A stretch of DNA of 64,000 bases from the NCBI GenBank assembly GCA_039920745.1, contig JBDSDD010000029.1, positions 62,001 through 126,000 on the forward strand. The letters are read 5' to 3'. Origin of the DNA: Scleromatobacter sp039920745. GTDB taxonomy: Bacteria; Pseudomonadota; Gammaproteobacteria; Burkholderiales; Burkholderiaceae_C. Position 1 is the stretch's first letter; each line of letters opens with the position of its first letter. The notes under the pieces are model-generated. The model did no database searches. It had not been told where the DNA came from and saw only the letters and a program-made list of their open reading frames with translations. The position numbers were made by a program, and so were the translations under genes. Below, piece after piece: positions 1 to 8,726 of this stretch.

Positions 1-1
1 C

Positions 2-1909
2 AACCAGAGCGCGCAGGGCACGGCCAACAACGCGACGCTGATCAACCTGCACCTGGCCACGGGCCAGATCGGGCGGCCCGGCGCCGGCCCGTTCTCGCTG
101 ACCGGCCAGCCCAACGCGATGGGCGGGCGCGAGGTCGGCGGGCTCGCGAACCTGCTGTCCGCGCACCGCGACATGGCCAACCCGGCGCATCGTGCGGAGG
201 TCGCCGCGCTCTGGGGCGTCGCCGACGTGCCGGCGCGGCCCGGCAAGACTGCCATCGAGATGTTCGAGGCCGCGGCCGACGGCGAGATCCGCCTGCTGTG
301 GATCGCGTGCACGAACCCGGCCCAGTCGTTGCCCGACCAGGCCATGGTGCGGCGTGCGTTGGAGCGCGCCGAGTACGTGGTGCTGCAGGAGGCCTTTGCG
401 ACCACCGCGACGGCGCCCTTCGCCGACCTGCTGCTGCCGGCGTCGACCTGGGGCGAGAAGAGCGGCAGCGTCACCAACAGCGAGCGTCGCATCAGCCGCG
501 TGCGTTCGGCGGTGCCCGCGCCCGGTGCCGCGCGCGACGACTGGCGCATCGCGGTGGACGTCGCGCAGCGCATCGAGACGCGGCTGCGGCCAGGCCAGCC
601 GTCGCTGTTTGCGTACCACGATGCCGAGTCCGTCTGGAACGAACACCGCGAGACCACGCGTGGCCGCGACCTCGACATCACCGGCCTGAGCTACGCGCTG
701 ATCGAACGCGACGGCCCGCAGCAGTGGCCGTTCCCCGCCGGCGCGACGCGCGGCCAGGCCCGGCTCTATGCGGACGGCGTCTTTCCCACCGCCGACGGCC
801 GCGCGCGCTTCTTCGATGCCGAGGCCAAGCCGCCCGCCGAACCGCGCGACTCGCGCTTCCCGTTCTCGCTGACCACCGGCCGCCTGCGCGACCAGTGGCA
901 CGGCATGAGCCGCACGGGCACGCTGGGCCGGCTGTTCGGCCATGTGGCCGAGCCGTCGGTCGACCTGTGTGCGCAGGACATGGCGCGCCTCAACCTCGGC
1001 GACGGCGATCTGGTGCGCGTGGTCTCGCGGCGCGGCGAACTGGTGCTGCCGGCGCGTCGCAGCGTCGCGCAGGCCTCGGCACAGGCGTTCATCGCGATGC
1101 ACTGGGGCCAGGAGGTGCTCACGGGCAGCGGCGACGCCGTCGACCCGTTCGCGGGCATCAACGCGGTGACCACGCCCGCTTTCTGCCCGCAGTCCAAGCA
1201 GCCCGAACTCAAGCACTGCGCCGTGCGCATCGCGCGGGCCGGACTCGGCTGGCGCTTGCGCGCGATGGTGTGGCTGCCGCAGACGCAGGCGCTGGCGCGA
1301 CGCGAGCAGTTGCGGCCGCTGCTGGCGCAATTCGGCTACGCCGCGTGCGTGCCGTTCGGCCGCGAGCCGGACGAACAGGGCCGTCTCGGCCTGTGGATCG
1401 ATGCGGCGGCCATCCAGGCACCCGACGCGATCCTGCTCGACGCCGTGCGTGCGGCGCTCGCGCTGGATGTGGACTCGATGCTCGACTACCGCGACCCGCG
1501 CACCGGGGTGCAGCGCGCGCTGCACGTCACACGCGACGTCGCGGGCGCGGAGCGTCTGCACGGCTTCTGGATCTGCGGCGCGGAGGCGGCCGACGGCGCG
1601 CTCGTGCAGTGGTGGCGCGAGACGCTGCAGGCCGACGCGGCGCTGGACATGCCCGCGCGCCGCATGCTGGCGCCGGGCGCGCGCGAGCGCCAGGGGGCGG
1701 GCGCAGCGCCCGCGAGCCCGCAACTGTGCACCTGCTTCAACGTCAGCGTGGCGCAGGCCGAGGCGGCGCTGGCCGCCGCCACCGGCGACGCCGCGCAGCG
1801 CATCGCGCAGACTCAGGCCCAACTGCGCTGCGGCACCAACTGCGGCTCCTGCCTGCCCCACCTGCGTCGGCTGGCGCAGGAACAACCCAACGCCGTTCTC
1901 GAGGACTGA
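2..1909 (+). CDS. nasA: Assimilatory nitrate reductase catalytic subunit, 3' part
   Basis: Cytoplasmic molybdenum enzyme reducing nitrate to nitrite for nitrogen assimilation. The frame is open from the window edge, so the N-terminus ([4Fe-4S] and first molybdopterin part) lies outside; about 635 residues are visible. The opening residues carry the family signature around NLHLATGQIGRPGAGPFSL and GQPNAMGGREVGG, followed by the molybdopterin-binding stretches (LLLPASTWGEKSGSVTNSER) and the C-terminal dinucleotide-binding beta-barrel domain (TGRLRDQWHGMSRTG). The last about 60 residues form a BFD-like [2Fe-2S] domain with CxC (CTCFN) and CxxxxCxxC (CGTNCGSC), a feature of NasA rather than of periplasmic NapA. 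The stop lies one base before the cobA start, so the two are co-transcribed: cobA feeds siroheme to the partner nitrite reductase, presumably encoded upstream. Confidence 0.93.
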   Translation, partial: NQSAQGTANNATLINLHLATGQIGRPGAGPFSLTGQPNAMGGREVGGLANLLSAHRDMANPAHRAEVAALWGVADVPARPGKTAIEMFEAAADGEIRLLWIACTNPAQSLPDQAMVRRALERAEYVVLQEAFATTATAPFADLLLPASTWGEKSGSVTNSERRISRVRSAVPAPGAARDDWRIAVDVAQRIETRLRPGQPSLFAYHDAESVWNEHRETTRGRDLDITGLSYALIERDGPQQWPFPAGATRGQARLYADGVFPTADGRARFFDAEAKPPAEPRDSRFPFSLTTGRLRDQWHGMSRTGTLGRLFGHVAEPSVDLCAQDMARLNLGDGDLVRVVSRRGELVLPARRSVAQASAQAFIAMHWGQEVLTGSGDAVDPFAGINAVTTPAFCPQSKQPELKHCAVRIARAGLGWRLRAMVWLPQTQALARREQLRPLLAQFGYAACVPFGREPDEQGRLGLWIDAAAIQAPDAILLDAVRAALALDVDSMLDYRDPRTGVQRALHVTRDVAGAERLHGFWICGAEAADGALVQWWRETLQADAALDMPARRMLAPGARERQGAGAAPASPQLCTCFNVSVAQAEAALAAATGDAAQRIAQTQAQLRCGTNCGSCLPHLRRLAQEQPNAVLED

Positions 1910-1910
1910 C

Positions 1911-2705
1911 ATGACGCTCCCGCTGCACCCCGTCCATCTGGTGGGCGCCGGCCCGGGCGATCCGGAACTGATGACGCTCAAGGCCCTGCGCGTGCTGCGC
2001 GAGGCAACCGTGGTCCTGGTGGACGACCTCGTCGGCGACGGCGTCCTCGACCTCGCGTTCGAGCACGCGGCGGCGCGCCCGCGCATCGTGCAGGTGGGCA
2101 AGCGCGGTGGCTGCGCGTCGACGTCGCAGGAGTTCATCGAGAAGCTGATGGTGCGCGAGGCGCTGGCCGGCGAGAAGGTGGTTCGGCTCAAGGGCGGCGA
2201 CCCGTTGGTCTTCGGCCGCGCGGGCGAGGAGATCGATGCGCTGCGCGCGGCCGGCCTCGAGGTCGTCGTCGTCAACGGCATCACGTCCGGACTCGGCGCC
2301 GCCGCGGCGCTCGGCATCGGCTGGACCGACCGCCGTGTCGACTCGCGCGGCGTGCTGCTGGTCACCGGCCACACACGCGAGGATTCGCAGGACCAGGACT
2401 GGGACGCGATCGGCCGTGTGGCGGCCAGCGGCGTGACCTTGGTGGTCTACATGGGCATCGCGCAGATACGCGCGATCGTCGAGCGGCTGCTGCGCGTGCT
2501 GCCCGCCGACCTGCCCGCCGCGATCGTCCAGCACGCCAGCACGGCGCGCGAGCGCACGGCGCGGGCGACGCTGGCGGGGCTGGTCGACGTGGTGGCGGCG
2601 CACGGGTTCGGCAGTCCGGCGATCCTCGTCATCGGGCGGGTCGCCGACGCAGCCCGCATCGCGACGTGCGCCGAAGCCGGCGCGCGCAGGCCTATCACGG
2701 CGTGA
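1911..2705 (+). CDS. cobA: Uroporphyrinogen-III C-methyltransferase
   Basis: Transfers two methyl groups from SAM to uroporphyrinogen III to give precorrin-2, the branch point to siroheme (and cobalamin). The 264-residue length fits a single-domain SUMT without CysG oxidase/ferrochelatase fusion. Visible motifs: the N-terminal VGAGPGDPELMTLKAL loop, LKGGDPLVFGRAGEE, and the C-terminal region ending in ILVIGRVADAA. The ATG is chosen because it follows the nasA stop after one base; the frame extends further upstream, but only inside nasA. Placement behind nitrate reductase says its job here is siroheme for assimilatory nitrite reductase. Confidence 0.93.
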   Translation: MTLPLHPVHLVGAGPGDPELMTLKALRVLREATVVLVDDLVGDGVLDLAFEHAAARPRIVQVGKRGGCASTSQEFIEKLMVREALAGEKVVRLKGGDPLVFGRAGEEIDALRAAGLEVVVVNGITSGLGAAAALGIGWTDRRVDSRGVLLVTGHTREDSQDQDWDAIGRVAASGVTLVVYMGIAQIRAIVERLLRVLPADLPAAIVQHASTARERTARATLAGLVDVVAAHGFGSPAILVIGRVADAARIATCAEAGARRPITA

Positions 2706-2799
2706 TGGAGCGCGGGACGTCCAGAGTCTCGGGCGTCCAGCGCTGGCGCGGCTCGGGGCGATCGTCGGCGGCAACGTCGTCGCGGCGCAGGTTCGCCGC

Positions 2800-2814
2800 G
2801 CCAGCCTTGCTGGC
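2800..2814 (+). terminator. Short hairpin after cobA (weak terminator candidate)
   Basis: GCCAGC, a three-base loop, then GCTGGC, followed by TTGAG rather than a real T-run. The stem is perfect but only 6 bp. The rest of the 280-base gap between cobA and the next gene shows nothing I can name. Confidence 0.25.
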
Positions 2815-2985
2815 TTGAGAGTCGTGCGTATCGGCTAGCTGCGGCCAATCCTGAGGGCCGATAGACGGGCGAATCGCAAAAACGTGACTTCAACCACGAA
2901 ATTGCTCCGCTGGGGAATCCCTTGAATGCTGCTGCGCAGCACCGAATCGTTACACTTTGACGCATTCACAGGAAGGGCTTTTCAC

Positions 2986-3582
2986 ATGTTCAAGATCATT
3001 GCCGCCGCCGCACTCGTGGCCTCGTCGTTCGCCGCTTCGGCCGCCACCAACCTGGTTCAGGACGGCAGCTTCGAGTCCACCGCGACCAACAGCTACACCA
3101 CCGTCTTCACGGGCCAGACCCCGTGGACCACCAGCAGCGCCGGCCTGGAAATCCGCAACGACGGCACCGCCGGTACGGCGCAGGACCTGACCAAGTTCGC
3201 CGAACTGGACACGAGCGTCAACAGCTGGATCTCGCAAGACCTGGCGACCGTCGACGGCCAGTCGTACAAGCTGACGTTCTACGTCGAAGACCGTCCGGGC
3301 ACCGTCGCCTCGACCAACGGCCTGTCGTTCAACGTGTCCAACGCGTCGGGCAACACGTTCGCCGCCATCGGCAACGTGTCGGGTTGGACCGAATACACGT
3401 ACTGGTTCACCGGCTCCGCCGCTGCGTCGACCCTGACGTTCACCGCCCTGGGCACGTCCGACGGCTACGGCTCGTCGCTGGACAACATCAGCGTGACGGC
3501 CGTTCCGGAAGCCAACCCGGTCATGATGCTGGCCGCTGGCCTGGGCCTGCTCGGCCTGGCTCGCCGTCGCGCCCGCAAGTAA
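2986..3582 (+). CDS. PEP-CTERM sorting domain protein (secreted)
   Basis: A 198-residue exported protein. Residues 1-19 form a signal peptide (MFKIIAAAALVASSFAASA). The body is a beta-rich Ser/Thr/Asn-rich domain (NLVQDGSFES near the start, DNISVTAVPEA near the end) of the type found in extracellular carbohydrate-binding-like modules. The C-terminus is a sorting signal: a VPEA box, a hydrophobic helix (MMLAAGLGLLGLA) and an RRRARK tail, recognised by exosortase in exopolysaccharide-forming bacteria. The box reads PEA instead of PEP, and the helix starts with an unusual NPVMM. The start is set at 2986, with AGGAAG 10 bases upstream and the signal peptide immediately after; an in-frame ATG 60 bases earlier would place a charged leader before the signal peptide. 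Exact function is unknown. Confidence 0.82.
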   Translation: MFKIIAAAALVASSFAASAATNLVQDGSFESTATNSYTTVFTGQTPWTTSSAGLEIRNDGTAGTAQDLTKFAELDTSVNSWISQDLATVDGQSYKLTFYVEDRPGTVASTNGLSFNVSNASGNTFAAIGNVSGWTEYTYWFTGSAAASTLTFTALGTSDGYGSSLDNISVTAVPEANPVMMLAAGLGLLGLARRRARK

Positions 3583-3620
3583 GCTGGCGCCGCGAAAGCG
3601 GTTTCACCAATTCGTGAACG

Positions 3621-3650
3621 AAGGGACATGCCGCAAGGCGTGTCCCTTTT
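3621..3650 (+). terminator. Rho-independent terminator of the PEP-CTERM gene
   Basis: AAGGGACATGCC, GCAA tetraloop, GGCGTGTCCCTT followed by TT and GTCGTTTT. The 12-bp stem has a single T-G wobble. It begins 38 bases after the stop codon. Confidence 0.85.
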
Positions 3651-3756
3651 GTCGTTTTCAGGCCAACGGCCTGGACGCCCGGAACCTAAAATAGGTCGTC
3701 AGGTATGAGCTCCGCGCTGTCGTCGGGGCGTCCCACCGAAGTCGACCCTCGAGATC

Positions 3757-4374
3757 ATGACCAAGACCTATGTAGTTTCCGGATGCGGCATGAAGTTCGA
3801 CGCCGCGTTGTGGCCCGTGCCGGCCAACGTCGAGATTCATTTCTACTTCCAGTGCATGCGCGAGCCGCAGTTCTACAAGACGCGCACGATCCTGGACAAG
3901 CTGATGCTCGACGTCGGCATGTTCCCCGATCGCGTGGCGCTGCCCGGCGAGATGATTCCGAGCCACTTCGTGTGGGCGCATCCGGGCGAGCAGCCGCCTT
4001 CAGGCGCGTTCCGCCGCCAGACGGGCAACGTCGCGATGGACCTGGCCGACACGGACGCGCAGCGCCCGGTGTCGCTGAGCCACGTGGTCAAGACGCTCAC
4101 ATCCGACCGGTCGCGCAGCCCCACGGTGATCCACTGGATCGTCCGTGAAGAGGAAGCACCGGCCGATGTCTCGGGCCTCGATTGCCAGTACCCGCCGCGC
4201 ATGCGCAACGGGGCCGTCGACGACGGCGACGAGTCGCACCACGTGCCGCTGTCCGAGCGCCAGCCACTGACCGATCCAAGTCTCGCGGTGGTCGAGTCCG
4301 TGCCGCTCTCGCGCATCGGCCCCGGCCCGCTGCAGGAGTGGCCTGGCGTCAGGCGTCGTGCGAATACACGATGA
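3757..4374 (+). CDS. Unknown protein, possible putative-adhesin (Stv-like) fold
   Basis: A 205-residue soluble protein without signal peptide or membrane segment. I do not recognise it securely. The N-terminal pattern (TYVVSGCGMKFDAALW, then PVPANVEIHFYFQC) and a later hydrophobic strand (PTVIHWIVREEE) recall small proteins annotated as putative adhesin Stv-like, where a VVSGHG-type start and an IHW strand recur. That likeness is by eye only. The C-terminal 70 residues are rich in Asp, Pro and Arg and look disordered. The last 26 bases overlap the convergent GNAT gene. It stands alone in its direction, after a terminator, so the neighbourhood gives no functional clue. Confidence 0.55.
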   Translation: MTKTYVVSGCGMKFDAALWPVPANVEIHFYFQCMREPQFYKTRTILDKLMLDVGMFPDRVALPGEMIPSHFVWAHPGEQPPSGAFRRQTGNVAMDLADTDAQRPVSLSHVVKTLTSDRSRSPTVIHWIVREEEAPADVSGLDCQYPPRMRNGAVDDGDESHHVPLSERQPLTDPSLAVVESVPLSRIGPGPLQEWPGVRRRANTR

Positions 4375-4810
4375 AGCCGTGGTGCTTCGCGACTTTGTCA
4401 TAGAGCATCCGTCCCGCTGAATTGCTCTCGCGCGTCTGCCAGTAGACGCGCTTCGCGCCCGCCTCACGCGCCCGCGCATAGACGCCCATGATCAGCGCGC
4501 GCCCGACGCCGCGTCCGCGCACTTCGGGTGACGTGAACAGGTCCTGGAGGTAGCACACGGGCTCGATGCGCGAGGTGCTGCGGTGGAACAGGTAGTGCAC
4601 CAGCCCGACGACGCGGCCCGCGTCTTCGGCCACCAGTGCGAACACCGGCTCAGCATCATCGAAGAAGCGCGACCAGAGCGTGTCCGTGATCTCGTGCGCG
4701 AGCGCGGTCGCGTCGGTGCGTTGATAGAACGCGTTGTAGCCGGTCCAAAGCGGCTCCCAGGCCTCGCGGTCGGTGGGGGTGATGGGGCGGACGGTCAGGG
4801 TGTCGGTCAC
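4349..4810 (-). CDS. GNAT family N-acetyltransferase
   Basis: A 153-residue single-domain acetyltransferase transferring acetyl from acetyl-CoA to an unknown amine. The start MTDTLTVRPITPTDR is the usual first GNAT strand. Motif A is visible as YLQDLFTSPEVRGRGVGRALI (the RGRGVG loop binds CoA pyrophosphate), and the C-terminal part (RVYWQTRESNSAGRMLYDK, then GFIVYSHDA) matches the final strands. The substrate cannot be told from the sequence. It converges on the preceding gene with a 26-base tail overlap. Confidence 0.85.
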   Translation of the reverse strand: MTDTLTVRPITPTDREAWEPLWTGYNAFYQRTDATALAHEITDTLWSRFFDDAEPVFALVAEDAGRVVGLVHYLFHRSTSRIEPVCYLQDLFTSPEVRGRGVGRALIMGVYARAREAGAKRVYWQTRESNSAGRMLYDKVAKHHGFIVYSHDA

Positions 4811-4910
4811 CGGTGCTATCTAGGAGCACCCGCGTCGACTCCCGGACGAACGAGGCGCGTTCCCGATTGAGCCCTCGGCCGCAGCAGTGCCAGCCCGGCC
4901 GAGGCGCGGG

Positions 4911-5342
4911 TCAACGCGTGCAACTCGGTTGGGGCATTTCCCTGCAGGAGGTCGCGCCAGCATCCGTGACCCCCTTGCCACCAGCCACCCGGTGAGCATC
5001 GAAGCAGGCCTGCGCCGCGTCGTACTGGCGCCACGAAGCCGCGCAGGCCGATTCGCCGGGCTTTTGCACGGGCTGCGCGCGCGAACGCAAGCGCTTGGGA
5101 TTCGAATTGTCGATCTTCCCGAGCTTCTCGCGGTCCGCCTCCAGGCTGGCCTCGGCGGCGGCCTGTTCTTCGGGGCTGCTGCCGCCGCCGGGCACGCTGA
5201 CGGTCGACGCCGCGGCGCCCGAAGCCGGGTGATCGCCGTAGTGCACGACCCCCTTGCTGTCCTTCCACTTGTAGACGTCCACGGCATTGGCCGGGCCGCA
5301 CAGGGTGGCGGCGATGAGTGCGAGGGCGAAGGCGTGTTTCAT
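4911..5342 (-). CDS. DUF4124 domain secreted protein
   Basis: A 143-residue exported protein. Residues 1-20 form a signal peptide (MKHAFALALIAATLCGPANA) followed by the DUF4124 signature VYKWKDSKGVVHYGDHP, a short beta domain common in betaproteobacterial periplasmic proteins of unknown role. The middle is a charged helix (EEQAAAEASLEADREKLGKI). The C-terminal third has Cys at residues 99, 112, 134 and 140 (SACAASWRQYDAAQACFDAH, SCREMPQPSC), suggesting disulfides. The start at 5342 is chosen by the signal peptide; the frame runs far upstream inside pgm antisense-type sequence and that part is not coding. Confidence 0.8.
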   Translation of the reverse strand: MKHAFALALIAATLCGPANAVDVYKWKDSKGVVHYGDHPASGAAASTVSVPGGGSSPEEQAAAEASLEADREKLGKIDNSNPKRLRSRAQPVQKPGESACAASWRQYDAAQACFDAHRVAGGKGVTDAGATSCREMPQPSCTR

Positions 5343-5434
5343 GGCGGCTGACGAAGGGTTGCGAAACGCGATGCCGTCATTCTGCCGCTGGCAGCCCGCT
5401 TCGGCGCTGCGACCCTCGTGGACGCGTGCAGTAG

Positions 5435-7081
5435 TCAAGCGATCGCCTTGTCGACCAGCGCCTGGGCCTCGTCGAGCAGGCGCACCAGGTGCGCCTCGCC
5501 CTCGAAGCTTTCGGCGTAGATCTTGTAGATTTCCTCGGTACCCGAGGGCCGCGCCGCGAACCAGCCGCTCTTCGAGCTGACCCGGATGCCACCGATCGCG
5601 GCGCCGTTGCCGGGCGCCTTGGCGATGATGTCGGTGATCGGCTCTCCCGCGATTTCCTGGGTGGTGATCGCGTCGGCCGAGAGCGCGGACAGGCGCTTTT
5701 TCTGCTGCGCATCGGCCGGTGCCTCGATGCGGTCGGACACCGGCTTGCCGAGCTCCTGGGTCATCTTCTCGTACAGCACGCCAGGGTCGCTGCCGGTCTT
5801 CGCGGTGATTTCCGCGGCCAGCAGCGCCAGCGTCAGGCCGTCCTTGTCGGTCGTCCACGCCGTACCGTCGCGGCGCAGGAACGCCGCGCCCGCGCTTTCC
5901 TCGCCGCCGAAGCCCAGGCTGCCGTCGGCCAGTCCCGCGGCGAACCACTTGAAGCCGACCGGCACCTCGATCATCGGGCGTTGCAGGCGTTGCGCGACCA
6001 GGTCGATCATGCGCGACGACACCACCGTCTTGCCGATCGCCGCGCCAGCGCCCCATTGCGGCCGGTTGCGGAACAGGTAGTCGATGCACACCGCCAGGTA
6101 GGCGTTGGGCTGCATCAGCCCGGCGCTGCGGGTGACGATGCCGTGGCGGTCGTGATCGGTGTCGCAGGCGAACGCGACGTCGAACTGGCTCTTGAGCTCG
6201 ACCAGGCGCGCCATCGCGTACGGCGACGATGGGTCCATGCGGATCTTGCCGTCCCAGTCCATGCTCATGAAGCCGAACGTCGGGTCGACGATGTCGCTGA
6301 CCACGGTGAGGTCGAGCCGGTACTGCTCGGCGATGCGGCTCCAGTAGTGCACGCCGGCGCCGCCCAGCGGGTCGACGCCCAGGTGGATCTTGGAGTCGCG
6401 TATCGCGGCCATGTCGACGACGTTGCCGAGATCGGCAACATACCACCCCAGGTAGTCGCGGCGATGCGTGGTCGGGGCGGCGAGCGCCTTCGCGTACGTC
6501 ATGCGCCGCACGCCCGCGAGATTCTTCTCGAGGTAGGCGTTGGCCGAGTCCTGCACCTGCTTCGTGATGTCGTCCGCCGCTGGGCCGCCATTGGTCGGGT
6601 TGTACTTGAAGCCACCGTTGTCGGGCGGGTTGTGCGACGGCGTCACGACGATGCCATCGGCCAGCTTGGACGTGCGCTCGCGGTTGTGCGTGATGATCGC
6701 GTGCGACACCGCGGGCGTAGGTGTGTACTCGTCGTTCATCGCGAGCATGGTGTCCACGCCATTGGCCGCCAGCACCTCGAGCGCGCTGCGCAGCGCGGGC
6801 TCGGACAGCGCGTGCGTGTCGATGCCGATGAACAGCGGGCCGTCGATGCCCTGGGCCGCGCGGTAGTCGCAGATCGCCTGCGTGATCGCCAGCACGTGGC
6901 GCTCGTTGAACGAGCACTCGAACGCGTTGCCGCGATGTCCCGAGGTGCCGAACGCGACGCGCTGCGCCGGCTCCGCCGGATCAGGGATGTTCGAGTAGTA
7001 CGCGCTGACCAGCTTGGGGATGTCGACCAGCGACGAGCGCGGCGCCGGCTTGCCGGCGAGAGGGGAGATGATCTGGGCCAT
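5435..7081 (-). CDS. pgm: Phosphoglucomutase (alpha-D-glucose phosphate-specific)
   Basis: Interconverts glucose-1-phosphate and glucose-6-phosphate, joining glycogen/exopolysaccharide precursors to central metabolism. The 548 residues match the bacterial Pgm family length. The catalytic phosphoserine lies in TPSHNPPDNGG (Ser149), the Mg2+ loop is DTDHDRHG near residue 310, the sugar-specificity loop is GFGGEESAGAAF, and the phosphate-binding loop is ARPSGTEEIYKIYAE. It is last of four same-strand genes (gnd, zwf, pgi, pgm), 13 bases after pgi, so probably co-transcribed with the oxidative pentose phosphate genes. Confidence 0.95.
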   Translation of the reverse strand: MAQIISPLAGKPAPRSSLVDIPKLVSAYYSNIPDPAEPAQRVAFGTSGHRGNAFECSFNERHVLAITQAICDYRAAQGIDGPLFIGIDTHALSEPALRSALEVLAANGVDTMLAMNDEYTPTPAVSHAIITHNRERTSKLADGIVVTPSHNPPDNGGFKYNPTNGGPAADDITKQVQDSANAYLEKNLAGVRRMTYAKALAAPTTHRRDYLGWYVADLGNVVDMAAIRDSKIHLGVDPLGGAGVHYWSRIAEQYRLDLTVVSDIVDPTFGFMSMDWDGKIRMDPSSPYAMARLVELKSQFDVAFACDTDHDRHGIVTRSAGLMQPNAYLAVCIDYLFRNRPQWGAGAAIGKTVVSSRMIDLVAQRLQRPMIEVPVGFKWFAAGLADGSLGFGGEESAGAAFLRRDGTAWTTDKDGLTLALLAAEITAKTGSDPGVLYEKMTQELGKPVSDRIEAPADAQQKKRLSALSADAITTQEIAGEPITDIIAKAPGNGAAIGGIRVSSKSGWFAARPSGTEEIYKIYAESFEGEAHLVRLLDEAQALVDKAIA

Positions 7082-7094
7082 GGGCGGGAGGGTC

Positions 7095-8726
7095 TCAGGA
7101 AGTGCGCCGCTGGCGATAGCGCCGGATCAGCGTGTTGGTGGAGCTGTCGTGCGCAAGTTCGGGATCATGCCCGCTGCGGAGCTCGGCAATCACCTGGGAG
7201 GCGAGCTGCTTGCCCAACTCCACGCCCCACTGGTCGAACGAGTCGATGCCCCAGATTGCGCCTTGCGCGAACACACTGTGCTCGTACAGCGCCACCAGCT
7301 TGCCCAGCGACTCGGGCGTCAGCGCGTCGACCAGGATCGTGTTGCTGGGCCGGTTGCCTTCGAACACGCGGTGCGCCACCAGCTCGGGCGGCGTGCCTTC
7401 GGCCTCGACCTGCTTCGCCGTCTTGCCGAAGGCCAGCGCCTCGGCCTGCGCGATCAGGTTGGCCATCAGCAGGTCGTGCTGGTCGCCGATGGGCTCGAGG
7501 GCGGTGCAAAAGCCGATGAAGTCGCACGGCACGATGCGCGTGCCCTGGTGGATCAGCTGGTAGAACGAGTGTTGGCCGTTGGTGCCGGGCTCGCCCCAGA
7601 CGATGGGCGAGGTGTGCGTCTTGACGGGCTCGCCGTCCAGTGTGACGTGCTTGCCGTTGCTCTCCATCGTGAGCTGCTGCAGGTAGGCCGGGAAGCGCTT
7701 GAGGTACTGCTCGTAGGGCAGCACGGCCAGCGTCGAGAATCCGAAGAAGTCGTTGTTCCACAGCGAGAGCAGGCCCAGCAGCACCGGCAGGTTCTGCGCG
7801 AGCGGTGCGGTGCGGAAGTGCTGGTCCATCTCATGGAAGCCGGCCAGCATCGCGCGGAAGTGCACCGGCCCGATCGCGATCATCGTCGACAGGCCGATGG
7901 CCGAGTCCATCGAATAGCGGCCGCCGACCCAGTCCTCGAAGCCGAACATGTTGTCGGGCGCAATGCCGAACTTCGCCACGCCCTCGGCGTTGGTCGACAC
8001 CGCGACGAAGTGGCGCGCGACCGCGTCCGCGCTGCCCAGCTGCGCGACGAGCGCGTCGCGCGCGGCCGTCGCGTTGGTCATCGTTTCCAGCGTCGTGAAC
8101 GTCTTCGACGCCACGATGAACAGCGTGCGTGCCGGGTCGAGCCCGCGCGTGGCTTCGGTGAGGTCGGTGGAGTCGACGTTGGAGACGAAGCGGAAGTCGA
8201 GGTCGTGCCGGGCGTAATGACGCAGCGCCTCGTAGGCCATCACGGGGCCGAGGTCGGAGCCGCCGATGCCGATGTTGACGACGTGGCGAATGCGCTGGCC
8301 TGTGTAGCCGCGCCAGCTGCCGGAGCGCACCTGGTCGGCGAACGCGGCCATGCGGTCCAGCACCGCGTGCACGCCGGGCACCACGTCGATGCCGTCGACG
8401 GCGATCTGCTCGCCCCGCGGCGCCCGCAACGCGACGTGCAGCACGGCGCGGTTCTCGGTCGTGTTGATGCGGTCGCCGCGGAACATCGCGTCGATGCGCT
8501 CCTGCAGCTGGCAGTCCTCCGCAAGCTCCAGCAGCAGCTTCATCGTCTTGTCGGTGACGCGGTTCTTGGAGTAGTCGAGGTAGATGCCCGCCGCGTCCAG
8601 CGTGAGCCGCGTTCCGCGCGTCGCGTCGTCGTCGAACAGCTCGCGCAGGTGCTTCTTGGCGATCTTGCGGTGATGGCTGGCCAGGGCCTTCCAACTGGAG
8701 CGCTGCGTCAAGGTCTTGCTCATCAT
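7095..8726 (-). CDS. pgi: Glucose-6-phosphate isomerase
   Basis: Converts glucose-6-phosphate to fructose-6-phosphate in the cytoplasm. The protein is 543 residues, usual for the family. Signatures: VNIGIGGSDLGPVM, VASKTFTTLET, GGRYSMDSAIGLS, GEPGTNGQHSFYQLIHQG and the C-terminal DQWGVELGKQLA. The start at 8726 is chosen because ATGATGAG begins inside the zwf stop (ATGA overlap), the usual sign of translational coupling; the second ATG three bases on is equally possible. Fructose-6-phosphate made here can feed the phosphoketolase encoded on the divergent strand. Confidence 0.95.
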   Translation of the reverse strand: MMSKTLTQRSSWKALASHHRKIAKKHLRELFDDDATRGTRLTLDAAGIYLDYSKNRVTDKTMKLLLELAEDCQLQERIDAMFRGDRINTTENRAVLHVALRAPRGEQIAVDGIDVVPGVHAVLDRMAAFADQVRSGSWRGYTGQRIRHVVNIGIGGSDLGPVMAYEALRHYARHDLDFRFVSNVDSTDLTEATRGLDPARTLFIVASKTFTTLETMTNATAARDALVAQLGSADAVARHFVAVSTNAEGVAKFGIAPDNMFGFEDWVGGRYSMDSAIGLSTMIAIGPVHFRAMLAGFHEMDQHFRTAPLAQNLPVLLGLLSLWNNDFFGFSTLAVLPYEQYLKRFPAYLQQLTMESNGKHVTLDGEPVKTHTSPIVWGEPGTNGQHSFYQLIHQGTRIVPCDFIGFCTALEPIGDQHDLLMANLIAQAEALAFGKTAKQVEAEGTPPELVAHRVFEGNRPSNTILVDALTPESLGKLVALYEHSVFAQGAIWGIDSFDQWGVELGKQLASQVIAELRSGHDPELAHDSSTNTLIRRYRQRRTS

